From Rhodoglobus vestalii (GTDB lineage: Bacteria > Actinomycetota > Actinomycetes > Actinomycetales > Microbacteriaceae): a stretch of DNA of 64,000 nt. Below, in pieces: positions 9,013 through 18,863 of this stretch (position 1 is its first letter; each line of letters starts with the position of its first letter). Location of the stretch: assembly GCF_006788895.1 (NCBI RefSeq), contig NZ_VFRA01000001.1, positions 930,001 to 994,000 of the forward strand, in the 5' to 3' direction. The position numbers were made by a program, and so were the translations under genes. The notes beneath the pieces were generated by a model that saw only the letters and a list, made by a program, of their open reading frames with translations, was not told where the DNA came from and did no database searches.

Positions 9013-9039
9013 TTAGCGCCCTCCGTACAGGAATAGACT
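9013..9039 (+). promoter_or_regulatory. Possible sdh promoter
   Basis: A TAGACT -10-like box (9034-9039) preceded by TTAGCG (9013-9018) lies 72 bases before the sdhC start, in the 176-base gap after the glycosyltransferase gene. The 15-base spacing is short. The same TAGACT box occurs before the rib operon, lysC and the SRP RNA, which adds weight to the -10 assignment. Confidence 0.4.
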
Positions 9040-9110
9040 GGTGAAGTCCGCCCGCTGCGGACACTCATCGGTCGCTGTGGACGCGACCCCACACCGCAAG
9101 GAGGGTCCTC

Positions 9111-9548
9111 GTGCCAGAGAACTCGGCGAGTAACTTAGTGGCGGAGCCGAAGTCTGTCCCCAAGATTCGCGCACCCAAGAGACCAGCGGGCACCCTGTAC
9201 CGCGGCAATGTAGGTATGTGGTCGTGGGTACTGCATCGGATCACCGGTGTTGCCCTCTACTTCTTCCTCCTCGTACACATTCTCGACACCGCGCTGGTTC
9301 GTGTCAGCCCTGAGGCTTACAACATCGTTATTGAGTCGTACAAGACTCCCCTGATGGGTATCGGTGAAATCGTCTTGGTCGCCGCCATCGGATTCCACGC
9401 CATCAACGGGCTGCGGATCATCCTCATCGACTTCTGGGCATTCGGTGCCAAGCACCATGTCACCATGTTCTGGGTTGTCGTTAGCATCTGGCTGGTTCTG
9501 CTCATCGGATTCGTTCCCCGCCACCTAATGCACGTCTTTGGAGGTTGA
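9111..9548 (+). CDS. sdhC: Succinate dehydrogenase cytochrome b556 subunit
   Basis: Membrane anchor of complex II, helping bind heme b and quinone. The 145 residues contain three hydrophobic helices (about 50-68, 83-106, 117-138) after a polar N-terminus. The Sdh_cyt motif GNVGMWSWVLHRITGVALY, with a conserved histidine and arginine, is followed by VHILDTALV; IGFHAINGLRI supplies a candidate heme histidine. GTG 9111 follows AGGAGG. It is the first gene of sdhCDAB; the next start is two bases after its stop. Confidence 0.95.
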   Translation: MPENSASNLVAEPKSVPKIRAPKRPAGTLYRGNVGMWSWVLHRITGVALYFFLLVHILDTALVRVSPEAYNIVIESYKTPLMGIGEIVLVAAIGFHAINGLRIILIDFWAFGAKHHVTMFWVVVSIWLVLLIGFVPRHLMHVFGG

Positions 9549-9550
9549 GC

Positions 9551-10003
9551 ATGAGTCTCATCGAAGCTCCCCGCACCCCCACCCCCACCCGCGGCCGCCG
9601 CACCGGCGGCGTCAACTGGGAAAAATGGGGATGGATCTACATGCGTGCTTCTGGCGTGGTTCTGGTGGTTCTCATCTTCGGCCATCTTTTTGTGAACCTC
9701 TTCGCTGGCGAAGGCGTCAAAGCAATTGATTTCGCATTCGTTGGAGGAAAACTCTCCGATCCGTTCTGGAAAGTCTGGGACGGCCTCATGCTGTGGCTCG
9801 CGCTGCTGCACGGTGGCAACGGAATGCGCACCCTCGTCAACGACTACGCAACCAACCCCAAGGTGCGCCAGGTTCTCCTGATTGGCATCGCCGCTTCCAC
9901 GGCAATTCTGATCCTCCTAGGAACCCTCGTGATCACCACCTTCGACCCCTGCCCAGCCGGAGCTAACCCAGCTCTGCTCCCCAGCTTCTGTGAGGCACAG
10001 TAA
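9551..10003 (+). CDS. sdhD: Succinate dehydrogenase hydrophobic membrane anchor subunit
   Basis: Second membrane subunit of complex II, 150 residues with three hydrophobic helices after a basic, Pro/Thr-rich N-terminus. The first helix contains LIFGHLFVNL and the second LALLHGGNGMR, whose histidines are candidate heme or quinone-site residues. I choose ATG 9551, six bases after GGAGG, rather than the in-frame TTG two codons upstream. The C-terminus is short and rich in Pro and Cys. It lies between sdhC and sdhA in the operon. Confidence 0.92.
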   Translation: MSLIEAPRTPTPTRGRRTGGVNWEKWGWIYMRASGVVLVVLIFGHLFVNLFAGEGVKAIDFAFVGGKLSDPFWKVWDGLMLWLALLHGGNGMRTLVNDYATNPKVRQVLLIGIAASTAILILLGTLVITTFDPCPAGANPALLPSFCEAQ

Positions 10004-10009
10004 TTGGCA

Positions 10010-11818
10010 ATGAATAACACGGGCGATATCGCCGACGGAACCGTCATCGATGGAGTCCACTACCACCAGTTCGACATTGTGATCGTTGGCGCCGGAGGCG
10101 CCGGCATGCGCGCGGCGATTGAAGCCGGGCCGCACGCCAAGACGGCCGTGATCTCCAAGCTCTACCCCACCCGCTCCCACACCGGAGCGGCGCAGGGCGG
10201 AATGGCCGCAGCGCTAGCGAACGTCGAGGATGACAACTGGGAGTGGCACACCTACGACACCGTCAAGGGCGGCGACTACCTGGTTGACCAGGACGCCGCC
10301 GAGATCCTCGCCAAAGAGGCAATCGATGCCGTGATCGACCTCGAAAACATGGGCCTGCCGTTCAACCGCACCGAAGACGGCAAAATCGACCAGCGTCGTT
10401 TTGGTGGCCACACCCGTGAACACGGCAAAGCCCCGGTTCGTCGCTCCTGCTACGCCGCCGACCGCACCGGCCACATGATCCTGCAGACCCTGTACCAAAA
10501 CTGCGTCAAGCTCGGCATCAACTTCTTCAACGAGTTCTACGTACTCGACATGGTCATGACCGAGGTCGACGGCGTCGAACAGCCCTCCGGTGTTGTGGCA
10601 TACGAACTTTCCACCGGCGAACTACACGTCTTCCAATCAAAAGCGATCATCTTCGCAACCGGCGGATTCGGCAAGATCTTCAAGACCACATCCAACGCTC
10701 ACACCCTCACCGGTGACGGCGTCGGAATCATCTGGCGCAAGGGTCTGCCGCTTGAGGACATGGAGTTCTTCCAATTCCATCCCACCGGTTTGGCCGGCCT
10801 CGGCATCCTGCTCTCCGAAGCGGCCCGAGGCGAAGGCGCGATCCTGCGCAACGTCGACGGTGAGCGCTTCATGGAGCGCTACACACCGACGCTGAAAGAT
10901 CTTGCACCGCGTGACATCGTGGCGCGATCGATGGCTACCGAGATTCGCGAAGGCCGTGGAGCCGGCCCCGGCAAGGACTACCTGTTCCTCGATATCACCC
11001 ACCTTGAGCCGGCAGTAATCGACGAGAAGCTTCCCGATATTACCGAATTCGCCCGCACCTACTTGGGCGTCGAGCCGTACACCGAACCCGTACCCGTGCT
11101 GCCGACCGCGCACTACGCCATGGGTGGCATCCCGACCAACGTTGAAGCTGAAGTGCTGCGCAACAACACGGATGTCGTCAAGGGCCTCTACGCGGCCGGC
11201 GAGTGCGCGTGCGTGTCTGTTCACGGTTCCAACCGTTTGGGAACGAACTCGCTCCTCGACATCAACGTCTTTGGAAAGCGTGCCGGAAAATCGGCCGTCA
11301 AATACGTTGAGAATGCCGAATTCGTACCGCTGCCCGAAAACCCTGCCGGTGGTGTCAAGCGCATTCTCGACATGGTTCGTGCCGGTGATGGCACCGAGCG
11401 GATCGCTGTGATCCGCAAGGAGTTGCAAGAGTCGATGGATCGCAACGCGCAGATCTTCCGCACCGATGAGAGCCTCGAAGAGGTTACTCAACTGATCCAG
11501 AAGCTGCGCCTACGCTACAAGAACATTCAGCTGCACGACAAGGGCAAGCGGTTCAATACCGACCTGCTTGAGGCCGTCGAGTTGGGCTTCTTGCTCGACC
11601 TCGCCGAAGTACTTGTGTTTTCTGCGCGGTCACGTAAAGAAAGCCGTGGTGGCCACATGCGGGAGGACTACCCTGAACGTGACGACGAGAACTACCTCGT
11701 GCACACGATGGCGTACCTCACGGGCGACCCAGAATCAGAAGAGGCGGGTGAACACATCCGACTCGACTGGAAGCCGGTCGTGATCACCAACTACCCGCCG
11801 ATGGAGAGAAAGTACTAA
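10010..11818 (+). CDS. sdhA: Succinate dehydrogenase flavoprotein subunit
   Basis: Catalytic subunit oxidising succinate to fumarate, with covalently bound FAD on the cytoplasmic side. About 602 residues, normal for SdhA. The FAD fold starts [28 protein letters not shown] contains the flavinylated histidine; [24 protein letters not shown] and HPTGLAGLG are substrate-site segments, and [18 protein letters not shown] is also conserved. ATG 10010 is listed; TTG 10004, eight bases after GAGG, is an alternative giving two more residues. Its stop overlaps the sdhB start by one base (TAATG). Confidence 0.97.
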   Translation: MNNTGDIADGTVIDGVHYHQFDIVIVGAGGAGMRAAIEAGPHAKTAVISKLYPTRSHTGAAQGGMAAALANVEDDNWEWHTYDTVKGGDYLVDQDAAEILAKEAIDAVIDLENMGLPFNRTEDGKIDQRRFGGHTREHGKAPVRRSCYAADRTGHMILQTLYQNCVKLGINFFNEFYVLDMVMTEVDGVEQPSGVVAYELSTGELHVFQSKAIIFATGGFGKIFKTTSNAHTLTGDGVGIIWRKGLPLEDMEFFQFHPTGLAGLGILLSEAARGEGAILRNVDGERFMERYTPTLKDLAPRDIVARSMATEIREGRGAGPGKDYLFLDITHLEPAVIDEKLPDITEFARTYLGVEPYTEPVPVLPTAHYAMGGIPTNVEAEVLRNNTDVVKGLYAAGECACVSVHGSNRLGTNSLLDINVFGKRAGKSAVKYVENAEFVPLPENPAGGVKRILDMVRAGDGTERIAVIRKELQESMDRNAQIFRTDESLEEVTQLIQKLRLRYKNIQLHDKGKRFNTDLLEAVELGFLLDLAEVLVFSARSRKESRGGHMREDYPERDDENYLVHTMAYLTGDPESEEAGEHIRLDWKPVVITNYPPMERKY

Positions 11819-12576
11819 TGAGCACCGCCGTCGCTGACCAAAAACCCGCCGCACCCGCGGCCGTCCCCACCTTCACTGCCACACTCGTCATCCGCCGTTT
11901 CGATCCGGATGTTGATGACGAGCCGCGCTGGGAAGATTTTGACGTTGAGCTGTACGAGACCGATCGCGTTCTCGACGCCCTCCACAAGATCAAATGGGAA
12001 ACCGATGGGTCACTGACCTTCCGCCGCTCCTGCGCGCACGGCGTGTGTGGTTCAGATGCCATGCGCATCAACGGCCGCAACCGTCTTGCCTGCAAGACCC
12101 TGGTCAAGGATCTCGATATCTCGAAGCCGATCTACGTTGAAGCAATCAAGGGTCTTCCGCTTGAGAAGGATCTGATCGTCGATATGGAGCCGTTCTTCGA
12201 CTCCTATAAGGAGATCAACCCCTTCCTGATGGCTGGTGCCGTCAAGGGTGGTAAGGAGCGCAAGCAGAGCCCTGTTGAGCGTGCACGCTTCGATGACACC
12301 ACGAAGTGCATCCTGTGTGCGGCGTGCACGTCGGCCTGCCCCGTGTTCTGGACTGACGGACAGTACTTCGGTCCCGCCGCCATCGTGAACGCGCACCGCT
12401 TCATCTTCGATTCGCGCGATGAGGGCGCGGGCGTTCGCCTCGACATCCTCAATGACAAAGAGGGTGTGTGGCGCTGCCGCACCACCTTCAACTGCACCGA
12501 CGCCTGCCCCCGCGGCATCCAAGTCACCCAGGCGATTGCCGAAGTGAAGCAGGCAATCCTTAAGGGACGGCCGTAG
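11818..12576 (+). CDS. sdhB: Succinate dehydrogenase iron-sulfur subunit
   Basis: Carries electrons from FAD to quinone through three iron-sulfur clusters. The 252-residue protein has a plant-type ferredoxin domain with SCAHGVCGSDAMRINGRNRL, then cluster motifs CILCAACTSACP (near 163) and CRTTFNCTDACPRG (near 220). The downstream cysteines fit the [4Fe-4S] and [3Fe-4S] centres. The N-terminus has a short Ala/Pro-rich extension. It is the last gene of sdhCDAB and is followed by a strong terminator. Confidence 0.97.
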   Translation: MSTAVADQKPAAPAAVPTFTATLVIRRFDPDVDDEPRWEDFDVELYETDRVLDALHKIKWETDGSLTFRRSCAHGVCGSDAMRINGRNRLACKTLVKDLDISKPIYVEAIKGLPLEKDLIVDMEPFFDSYKEINPFLMAGAVKGGKERKQSPVERARFDDTTKCILCAACTSACPVFWTDGQYFGPAAIVNAHRFIFDSRDEGAGVRLDILNDKEGVWRCRTTFNCTDACPRGIQVTQAIAEVKQAILKGRP

Positions 12577-12602
12577 CCGCTGCTTCTGGATGCAACACGA
12601 TC

Positions 12603-12645
12603 GGCCCTGTCATTACCGAGGTAGTGACAGGGCCAACTTTTTATT
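12603..12645 (+). terminator. Rho-independent terminator of sdhCDAB
   Basis: Perfect 10-bp stem GGCCCTGTCA (12603-12612) with TGACAGGGCC (12625-12634), a 12-base loop and then AACTTTTTATT. It begins 26 bases after the sdhB stop and is the clearest textbook terminator in the window. Confidence 0.92.
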
Positions 12646-12683
12646 GCACGAGCATCACAGACAAGGGTCGTACCTTAGGGAAC

Positions 12684-13382
12684 ATGACGACACTGAAAGC
12701 GGTATACATCAACACGACTCTCAAGCGCTCACCCGAAGTCAGCCACACCGGTGGCCTCATCGAACGCAGCAGGGTTGTACTCGAAAAGGCGGGCGTTTCT
12801 ACAACAGTTATTCGTGCGGTCGACCACAACATCGCCCCCGGCGTCTACCCCGATATGCGAGAGGATGGCTGGGAAGAGGACGCCTGGCCCGAGCTGTGGC
12901 CCCTCATCAACGAGGCAGAGATCCTAATTTTGGCCGGGCCCATTTGGCTCGGCGACCAGTCATCAGAGTCGCGAAAAATCATCGAACGGCTTTACGCACA
13001 CAGCGGTCAGACCAATGACAAAGGGCAGTACGTGTTCTACGGCAAGGTCGGGGGCGCGCTGGTGACCGGAAACGAAGATGGCGTCAAGCATGTTGCCTCC
13101 AACGTTCTCTACAGCCTGCAGCACATTGGCTATACGATTCCCCCGCAGGCGGATGCTGGATGGATCGGGGCGGTGGGCCCCGGTCCGAGTTACCTCGATG
13201 AGGGCTCCGGTGGGCCGGAGAGTGACTTCACAAACCGGAATCTGACCTTCATGGCTCACAACCTCGTCCATCTAGCAACGATGTTGAACGCCAACGGAGG
13301 AATTCCTGCCGAAGGCAATGTTCCATCCGAATGGAACGACGGAAAGCGCTTCGGGTTCGAACAGAACCCCGAATACCGCTAA
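12684..13382 (+). CDS. Flavodoxin-like NAD(P)H-dependent oxidoreductase / FMN reductase family protein
   Basis: A soluble flavoprotein-like protein of about 232 residues with the flavodoxin fold: KAVYINTTLKRSPE at the N-terminus (phosphate-loop position) and ILAGPIWLGDQSSESRKIIERL in the middle, as in NADPH-dependent FMN reductases and NAD(P)H:quinone reductases. The later NRNLTFMAHNLVHLA segment is common in the group. The start is ATG 12684 after TAGGGA; reading further upstream in frame enters the terminator region. It overlaps the end of ptsI tail-to-tail by 4 bases. The substrate is unknown. Confidence 0.8.
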   Translation: MTTLKAVYINTTLKRSPEVSHTGGLIERSRVVLEKAGVSTTVIRAVDHNIAPGVYPDMREDGWEEDAWPELWPLINEAEILILAGPIWLGDQSSESRKIIERLYAHSGQTNDKGQYVFYGKVGGALVTGNEDGVKHVASNVLYSLQHIGYTIPPQADAGWIGAVGPGPSYLDEGSGGPESDFTNRNLTFMAHNLVHLATMLNANGGIPAEGNVPSEWNDGKRFGFEQNPEYR

Positions 13383-15025
13383 CTCGCCTGAACAGCAGCC
13401 TCACGGGCTGTGGGGCCCGTCGTGGCATTGATGGCCGCTGCCGCCCGTGCTTTGGCCTGCTCAAGAGTTACCGTCTTGAGTTCGGCACGCACGTCGGCGA
13501 GCGCCTGAGGCGTCATCGACAGACTTGTCACGCCCAACCCAACAAGCACCACGGCCAACTGCGGGTCAGCGGCAGCTTCACCGCAGACACCGACAGGCTT
13601 CCCTGCTGCGGCTCCGGCGTCACCGAGCATCTTTACGAGACGGAGCACTGCGGGGTGCCACGGGTCCTGGAATTTGGCCAGGGTGCCGAGCATTCGGTCT
13701 GCCGCCAACGTGTACTGGGTGAGGTCGTTGGAGCCAATCGAGACGAAGTCACTGCGCTCGGCAACCTGATCAGCGAGGACAGCGAGCGACGGGATCTCCG
13801 CCATCACCCCGACGGTGGTGAGGCCCAGTTCGCGGCCGAGGGCGACGAAGTATTCGGTCTCTTCGGCATCCGACACCATCGGGGCCATCACCCAGAGGTC
13901 GGCGTCCGTGGCATTTTGGGCGTTGACAAGAGCGGTGAGCTGGTCACGAAGGATATTCTCGTTGGCGCGCAGTGAGCGCAACCCGCGCTGGCCGAGAGCA
14001 GGGTTGACCTCTTCGCCCATGTCCATGAAGCTGAGGGGTTTGTCGGCGCCAGCATCGAGAGCACGAACAACAACCTTCTTACCCGGAAAATGTTTGAGCA
14101 GCTCCGTGTATTCAGCGGTCTGTTCCTCCACCGTCGGAGCCGTCTTAGCGTCGAGGAACATCAACTCGGTGCGGAAAAGTCCGACTCCCTCGGCGCCCAA
14201 CTCAACAGCCTGGGCTGCTTCAGCGGGGGTTCCAAGATTAGCGAGCAAGGGAACGAGAGTCCCGTCGGCGAGCGCCCCATCAGTGATGGGCGCGTTGGCT
14301 GCAGCGGCAAGTTCCGCGATGCGGGCTTCTGCGGCGACGCGCTGCTCGTCGCTGGGGTCAGTCGTGACGGTGCCGGCTGCGGCATCCACAATCACCAGGG
14401 TGTCATCGGCGAGGTCGAGAGCTTCAGCAACACCCATGATCGCGGGGATCGCCTTGGAACGCGCAAGGATTGCGGTGTGGCTCGTCGGGCCACCCTGACG
14501 GGTGACGAGGGCGAGCACCTTGTCGAGTTCGAGCAGAGCGGTATCGGCGGGCGCGAGGTCATCAGCCACGAGCACAAACGGCTCTTCACGCTGAGGCACA
14601 CCGGGGGCAGCAACACCACGGAGGCGAGCAACAACGCGCTGGCTAACATCGCTGAGGTCTGAGGCGCGCTCCGCCATCATTCCGCCCAACGAAATGAGCA
14701 TCTCCCTAAACTGGCCGAATGCCTCGAACACGGCGCGCTCGGCAGTTTTGCCGCCGTCGACAATCTCATTGACGCTGTCGAGAACGGAAGGGTCTTCCGC
14801 CATCAGAGCCGTAGCATTCAAGACCTCGGTGGCTTCGGCATCCGCCTTCTCTGCCCGCGCGCGGAGGTCGGCAGCCACGAATGTCAACGCAGCGGCGGCT
14901 GCTGCTTTTTCTGCAGCGGCATCGCCAGAGTGGCGCGCATCCTTCGGTTCCGGGAGCGGATCGGGCATGCGCACGACCTTCCCAACGGCAACTGATCGTC
15001 CAACCCCGACACCCTGAAGTTCCAT
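13379..15025 (-). CDS. ptsI: PTS enzyme I (phosphoenolpyruvate-protein phosphotransferase)
   Basis: Transfers phosphate from PEP to HPr, the first step of PTS sugar uptake; cytosolic. The 548 residues fit the family. The swivelling domain has the active-site histidine in GGPTSHTAILARS. The C-terminal PEP barrel has GVGLFRTELMFLD, LGQRGLRSL, SIGSNDLTQYTLAADR and GVCGEAAADP. The ATG at 15025 follows AGGAGAGG at about ten bases; an upstream ATG would add eight residues without a better ribosome site. No HPr gene or sugar-specific permease is in the window, so its partners are elsewhere. It ends overlapping the flavodoxin-like gene. Confidence 0.95.
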   Translation of the reverse strand: MELQGVGVGRSVAVGKVVRMPDPLPEPKDARHSGDAAAEKAAAAAALTFVAADLRARAEKADAEATEVLNATALMAEDPSVLDSVNEIVDGGKTAERAVFEAFGQFREMLISLGGMMAERASDLSDVSQRVVARLRGVAAPGVPQREEPFVLVADDLAPADTALLELDKVLALVTRQGGPTSHTAILARSKAIPAIMGVAEALDLADDTLVIVDAAAGTVTTDPSDEQRVAAEARIAELAAAANAPITDGALADGTLVPLLANLGTPAEAAQAVELGAEGVGLFRTELMFLDAKTAPTVEEQTAEYTELLKHFPGKKVVVRALDAGADKPLSFMDMGEEVNPALGQRGLRSLRANENILRDQLTALVNAQNATDADLWVMAPMVSDAEETEYFVALGRELGLTTVGVMAEIPSLAVLADQVAERSDFVSIGSNDLTQYTLAADRMLGTLAKFQDPWHPAVLRLVKMLGDAGAAAGKPVGVCGEAAADPQLAVVLVGLGVTSLSMTPQALADVRAELKTVTLEQAKARAAAAINATTGPTAREAAVQAS

Positions 15026-15080
15026 CTGCTGTGATCCTCTCCTCTGCATTCTGCACCGCTAGCCTAGCTATCCTTGGGGG

Positions 15081-16043
15081 ATGCAGATTGCAGAACGTCT
15101 CAAGCCGGTCGTCGAGTGGGTCATGGGCCTACGCCCCGTGCGAGTCTTTTTGCACTACGCCGACAAGCTCGGGCCGATTTTAGCTTTTGGGCTCTCGTAT
15201 CAGGCAATCTTCGCCGTCTTCGCGGCCCTCTGGGTGGCGTTCGCGGTGGCGGGATTTGTTGTGCAGGGCGATCCGGCATTACTCGACGCCGTCTATAGCT
15301 TCATCTCAACCAACATTCCCGGGCTCATCGGCGACGGCGACGGCAACGGCGCGATCTCTCGCGAAACACTTGCGGACTCGCAGGTGCTCGGTATTACGGG
15401 TGCGATCGCCGCCGTCGGTTTGGCGTTTACTGCGCTGGGTTGGATCGCCTCGGGTCGCAGCGCGATCCGTTCCATGTTCGGGCTCGAGAACTCAGAGACC
15501 AACTTTTTGTTCCTGAAGCTGAAAGATGCTGGGCTTGCAATCGGTTTTGGACTTGCCGTGCTGGCTTCTGCTGCACTGTCGGTGGCCAGCACCGCTGCTC
15601 TCGACTGGGTGCTCGGCCTGGTCTCAATCAATGAAGATTCTCTGGCCGCCCGCACGGCCAGTCAGATCATTGTTGTGGCAATCGTGTTCGTTCTCGATGC
15701 GGCAACACTGGGCGTGTTTTATCGCGTCATTTCGGGAATAAAGATTCCGTTTAGGCTGCTCGCGCAGGGAACCATTATCGCCGCGCTCGCACTCGGTGCC
15801 CTCAAGTTCGGCGGAAGTTTTCTGCTCGAGGGCGCAACGCGCAACCCCCTTCTGGCCTCATTTGCGGTGATTATCGGTCTGCTGATCTGGTTCAACCTGA
15901 TCTGTCAGATCATCCTCATTGGTTCGGCGTGGATCGCAATTTCTGCTGATGACGCCGACGTGGAGATTGGCGGAAACAAGCTCGACCCGGACGCCGAGCG
16001 GGTGGTCACGGGCGGCGAAACCATCGTCCATAAGGCTCGATAG
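15081..16043 (+). CDS. YihY/BrkB-family integral membrane protein
   Basis: A 320-residue membrane protein with about six hydrophobic segments (roughly 35-60, 95-118, 140-165, 180-205, 215-240, 250-280). The family start is visible: HYADKLGPILAFGLSYQAIF, followed later by ALGWIASGRSAIRSMFGLE. It was once called ribonuclease BN, but that assignment is not supported for this family, and its function is unsettled. Divergent from ptsI across 55 bases; xth starts 9 bases after its end. The C-terminal 35 residues are polar and probably cytoplasmic. Confidence 0.85.
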   Translation: MQIAERLKPVVEWVMGLRPVRVFLHYADKLGPILAFGLSYQAIFAVFAALWVAFAVAGFVVQGDPALLDAVYSFISTNIPGLIGDGDGNGAISRETLADSQVLGITGAIAAVGLAFTALGWIASGRSAIRSMFGLENSETNFLFLKLKDAGLAIGFGLAVLASAALSVASTAALDWVLGLVSINEDSLAARTASQIIVVAIVFVLDAATLGVFYRVISGIKIPFRLLAQGTIIAALALGALKFGGSFLLEGATRNPLLASFAVIIGLLIWFNLICQIILIGSAWIAISADDADVEIGGNKLDPDAERVVTGGETIVHKAR

Positions 16044-16052
16044 TCTTGAGGC

Positions 16053-16913
16053 ATGGCAACACGTCTTCGCATCGCATCCGTCAACGTCAATGGTGTCCGC
16101 GCCGCCTACCGCAAAGGCATGGGCGACTGGTTGGATGCCCGTGACATCGACATTCTCGCGCTGCAAGAGGTTCGCGCAGCCGACGCCGATGTCGAAGGGC
16201 TGTTGGGCGATGGCTGGAATATTCTGCATGACGCTGCGACGGCGAAGGGCCGCGCGGGGGTCGCGCTGGCCTCACGCAAAGGTTCTGCCGCCTCCGCCCC
16301 TCTGGCTCACCGGGTTGCGCTCGGCGCCGATGATTTCGATAGCGCCGGGCGGTGGCTCGAAGCCGACTTCGATGTTGACGGCAAGATCGTCACCGTCGTG
16401 AGCACCTACGTGCACTCGGGCGTTGTTGACACTCCTAAGCAGGTCGAGAAGTACAAGTTCTTAGAGGCCATGCTCGTGCGCCTGCCCGAGCTCGCCGCCT
16501 CCAGCGACCACGCCCTCATCGTTGGCGACCTCAACGTTGGCCACCGCGAACTCGACATCAAGAACTGGCGTGGCAACCGCAAAAAGGCGGGCTTCCTGCT
16601 CGAAGAACGTGCCTACTTCGACCGCATCTTCGGCGAGAACGGCACCACCATCGGGTGTGTTGACGGCACCACCGGCCCCGGCCTCGGTTGGGTGGATGTT
16701 GGCCGCCGGTTCGCCGGCGAAGTTGACGGACCATACACTTGGTGGTCGCAGCGCGGCCAAGCTTTTGACACCGACACCGGTTGGCGTATCGACTACCACG
16801 TCGCCACCCCCGCCCTTGCCGCTGCCGTTGCGGATTACCGCATCGACAAAGCAGGAGCCTGGGATGAGCGTTGGAGCGATCACGCCCCGGTCGTTGTTGA
16901 CTACTCTGTCTGA
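16053..16913 (+). CDS. xth: Exodeoxyribonuclease III (AP endonuclease)
   Basis: DNA repair nuclease that cuts at abasic sites and trims 3' ends; Mg-dependent. The 286 residues have the exonuclease-endonuclease-phosphatase fold: RIASVNVNGVRAA, ILALQEVRA (metal-binding Glu), STYVHSG, IVGDLNVGHRELD (catalytic Asp/Asn), TWWSQRGQAFDTDTGWRIDY and the final WSDHAPVVVDY with catalytic Asp-His. It lies in a tight plus-strand run between the YihY-like gene and trpS. Confidence 0.94.
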   Translation: MATRLRIASVNVNGVRAAYRKGMGDWLDARDIDILALQEVRAADADVEGLLGDGWNILHDAATAKGRAGVALASRKGSAASAPLAHRVALGADDFDSAGRWLEADFDVDGKIVTVVSTYVHSGVVDTPKQVEKYKFLEAMLVRLPELAASSDHALIVGDLNVGHRELDIKNWRGNRKKAGFLLEERAYFDRIFGENGTTIGCVDGTTGPGLGWVDVGRRFAGEVDGPYTWWSQRGQAFDTDTGWRIDYHVATPALAAAVADYRIDKAGAWDERWSDHAPVVVDYSV

Positions 16914-16922
16914 AAGAATTAG

Positions 16923-17935
<1,013 letters not shown>

Positions 17936-17936
<1 letters not shown>

Positions 17937-18526
17937 TGCAGCCATTTACCCTCACCAGCGAACGACTCACCCTCGACATGCTGACCGACGACGACAGTGA
18001 GCTGATGACGGCGCACTGCCAGGACCCCATCTTCGAACACACGCTCACAATCCCCTGGCCGTACGCGAAATCGGATGCCGAGTTCTTCATCACCACTCTT
18101 GTGCCCGAGTGGTGGGAAGACGATGACGAGTACACGTGGGCGATCCGAGAAACTGGCAAGCCGGAACTGCTGCTGGGTGTGATCAGCTTTCGCGTGTACA
18201 ACGACACCATCGGCTACTGGATGGGGGCACCCTTCCGCGGCAAAGGCTTCATGAAAGAAGCCGTGGCTGAGGTTACCCGCTGGGTCTTCTCCACTGGCCG
18301 CGCCGAAGTGCGCTGGGAAGCACTCGTCGGCAATGAGGCCTCCGCCGCCATCGCCAAGAGCCTTGGCTTCGTCTACACAGGTGTTGAACCCTCGTCGAGC
18401 GAATATCGCGGCGGCACTCATCCGCCCTCCTGGTGGGCAACCCTCACCGCGCCCGGCGAGAACCCCAGCGACACAACCGAGTTCGCGGCACTGCCGTGGC
18501 CGTCATCCACCCGCCCGATGAGATAG
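17936..18526 (+). CDS. GNAT-family N-acetyltransferase (RimJ/RimL-like)
   Basis: Probable acetyl-CoA-dependent N-acetyltransferase of 196 residues. FTLTSERLTLDMLTDDD at the start, GYWMGAPFRGKGFMKEAVAEV (acetyl-CoA loop) and VGNEASAAIAKSLGFVYTG are typical of the Acetyltransf_3 group, which includes ribosomal-protein and small-molecule acetylases. The substrate cannot be inferred. It overlaps trpS by one base and may be co-expressed with it. The last 30 or so residues are less conserved in appearance. Confidence 0.82.
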
Positions 18527-18590
18527 CGGCACTACTCGGCTGAGGCGGCGTCAAAAACCGCAACAAACTGGGAGTTTCTGGGGGGAATAC

Positions 18591-18617
18591 TTGGCTCGCG
18601 ACCGTGTTGAGTAGACT
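18591..18617 (+). promoter_or_regulatory. Possible promoter of the riboflavin operon
   Basis: TTGGCT (18591-18596) and TAGACT (18612-18617) lie just upstream of the FMN riboswitch with 15 bases between them, shorter than the usual 17. Transcription from here would start close to the first base-paired strand of the aptamer, as expected. Confidence 0.4.
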
Positions 18618-18630
18618 AAGCAATGCAAAA

Positions 18631-18780
18631 CGTGCTCCGGGGTCGGTGAAAGTCCGAACCGGCGGTGATAGTCCGCGACCCGCGACGAAGTGAAAACTTG
18701 GGAACGGTTGACCTGGTGAAATTCCGGGACCGACGGTAATGAGATCGAAAGATTTCTCAGTCCGGATGAGAGGAAGCACG
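18631..18780 (+). ncRNA. FMN riboswitch (RFN element)
   Basis: The conserved RFN aptamer is readable in order: CTCCGGGGTCGG, GTGAAAGTCCGAACCGGCGG, TGATAGTCCGCGACCC, GACCTGGTGAAATTCCGGGA, CCGACGGT and AGTCCGGATGAGAGGA. The outer stem pairs CGTGCT (18631-18636) with AGCACG (18775-18780). FMN binding should repress ribD-ribE-ribBA-ribH, which follows. The 83 bases between aptamer and ribD contain a GCACG/CGTGC pairing that could compete with the outer stem. I do not see a clear terminator hairpin, so control of translation initiation is as likely as transcription termination. Confidence 0.95.
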
Positions 18781-18863
18781 GCTTCAAGGATTTCGCGTGC
18801 CGAAATTGTGGAGCGGGTTTTTCGTACCCATTTCCCGGAGCCGTCCCCAGAGACGAGAGCCGG

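Noticed and set aside
10637..11491. 284-residue minus-strand frame inside sdhA
   Set aside because: sdhA is unmistakable in the other strand; this is a codon-bias shadow.
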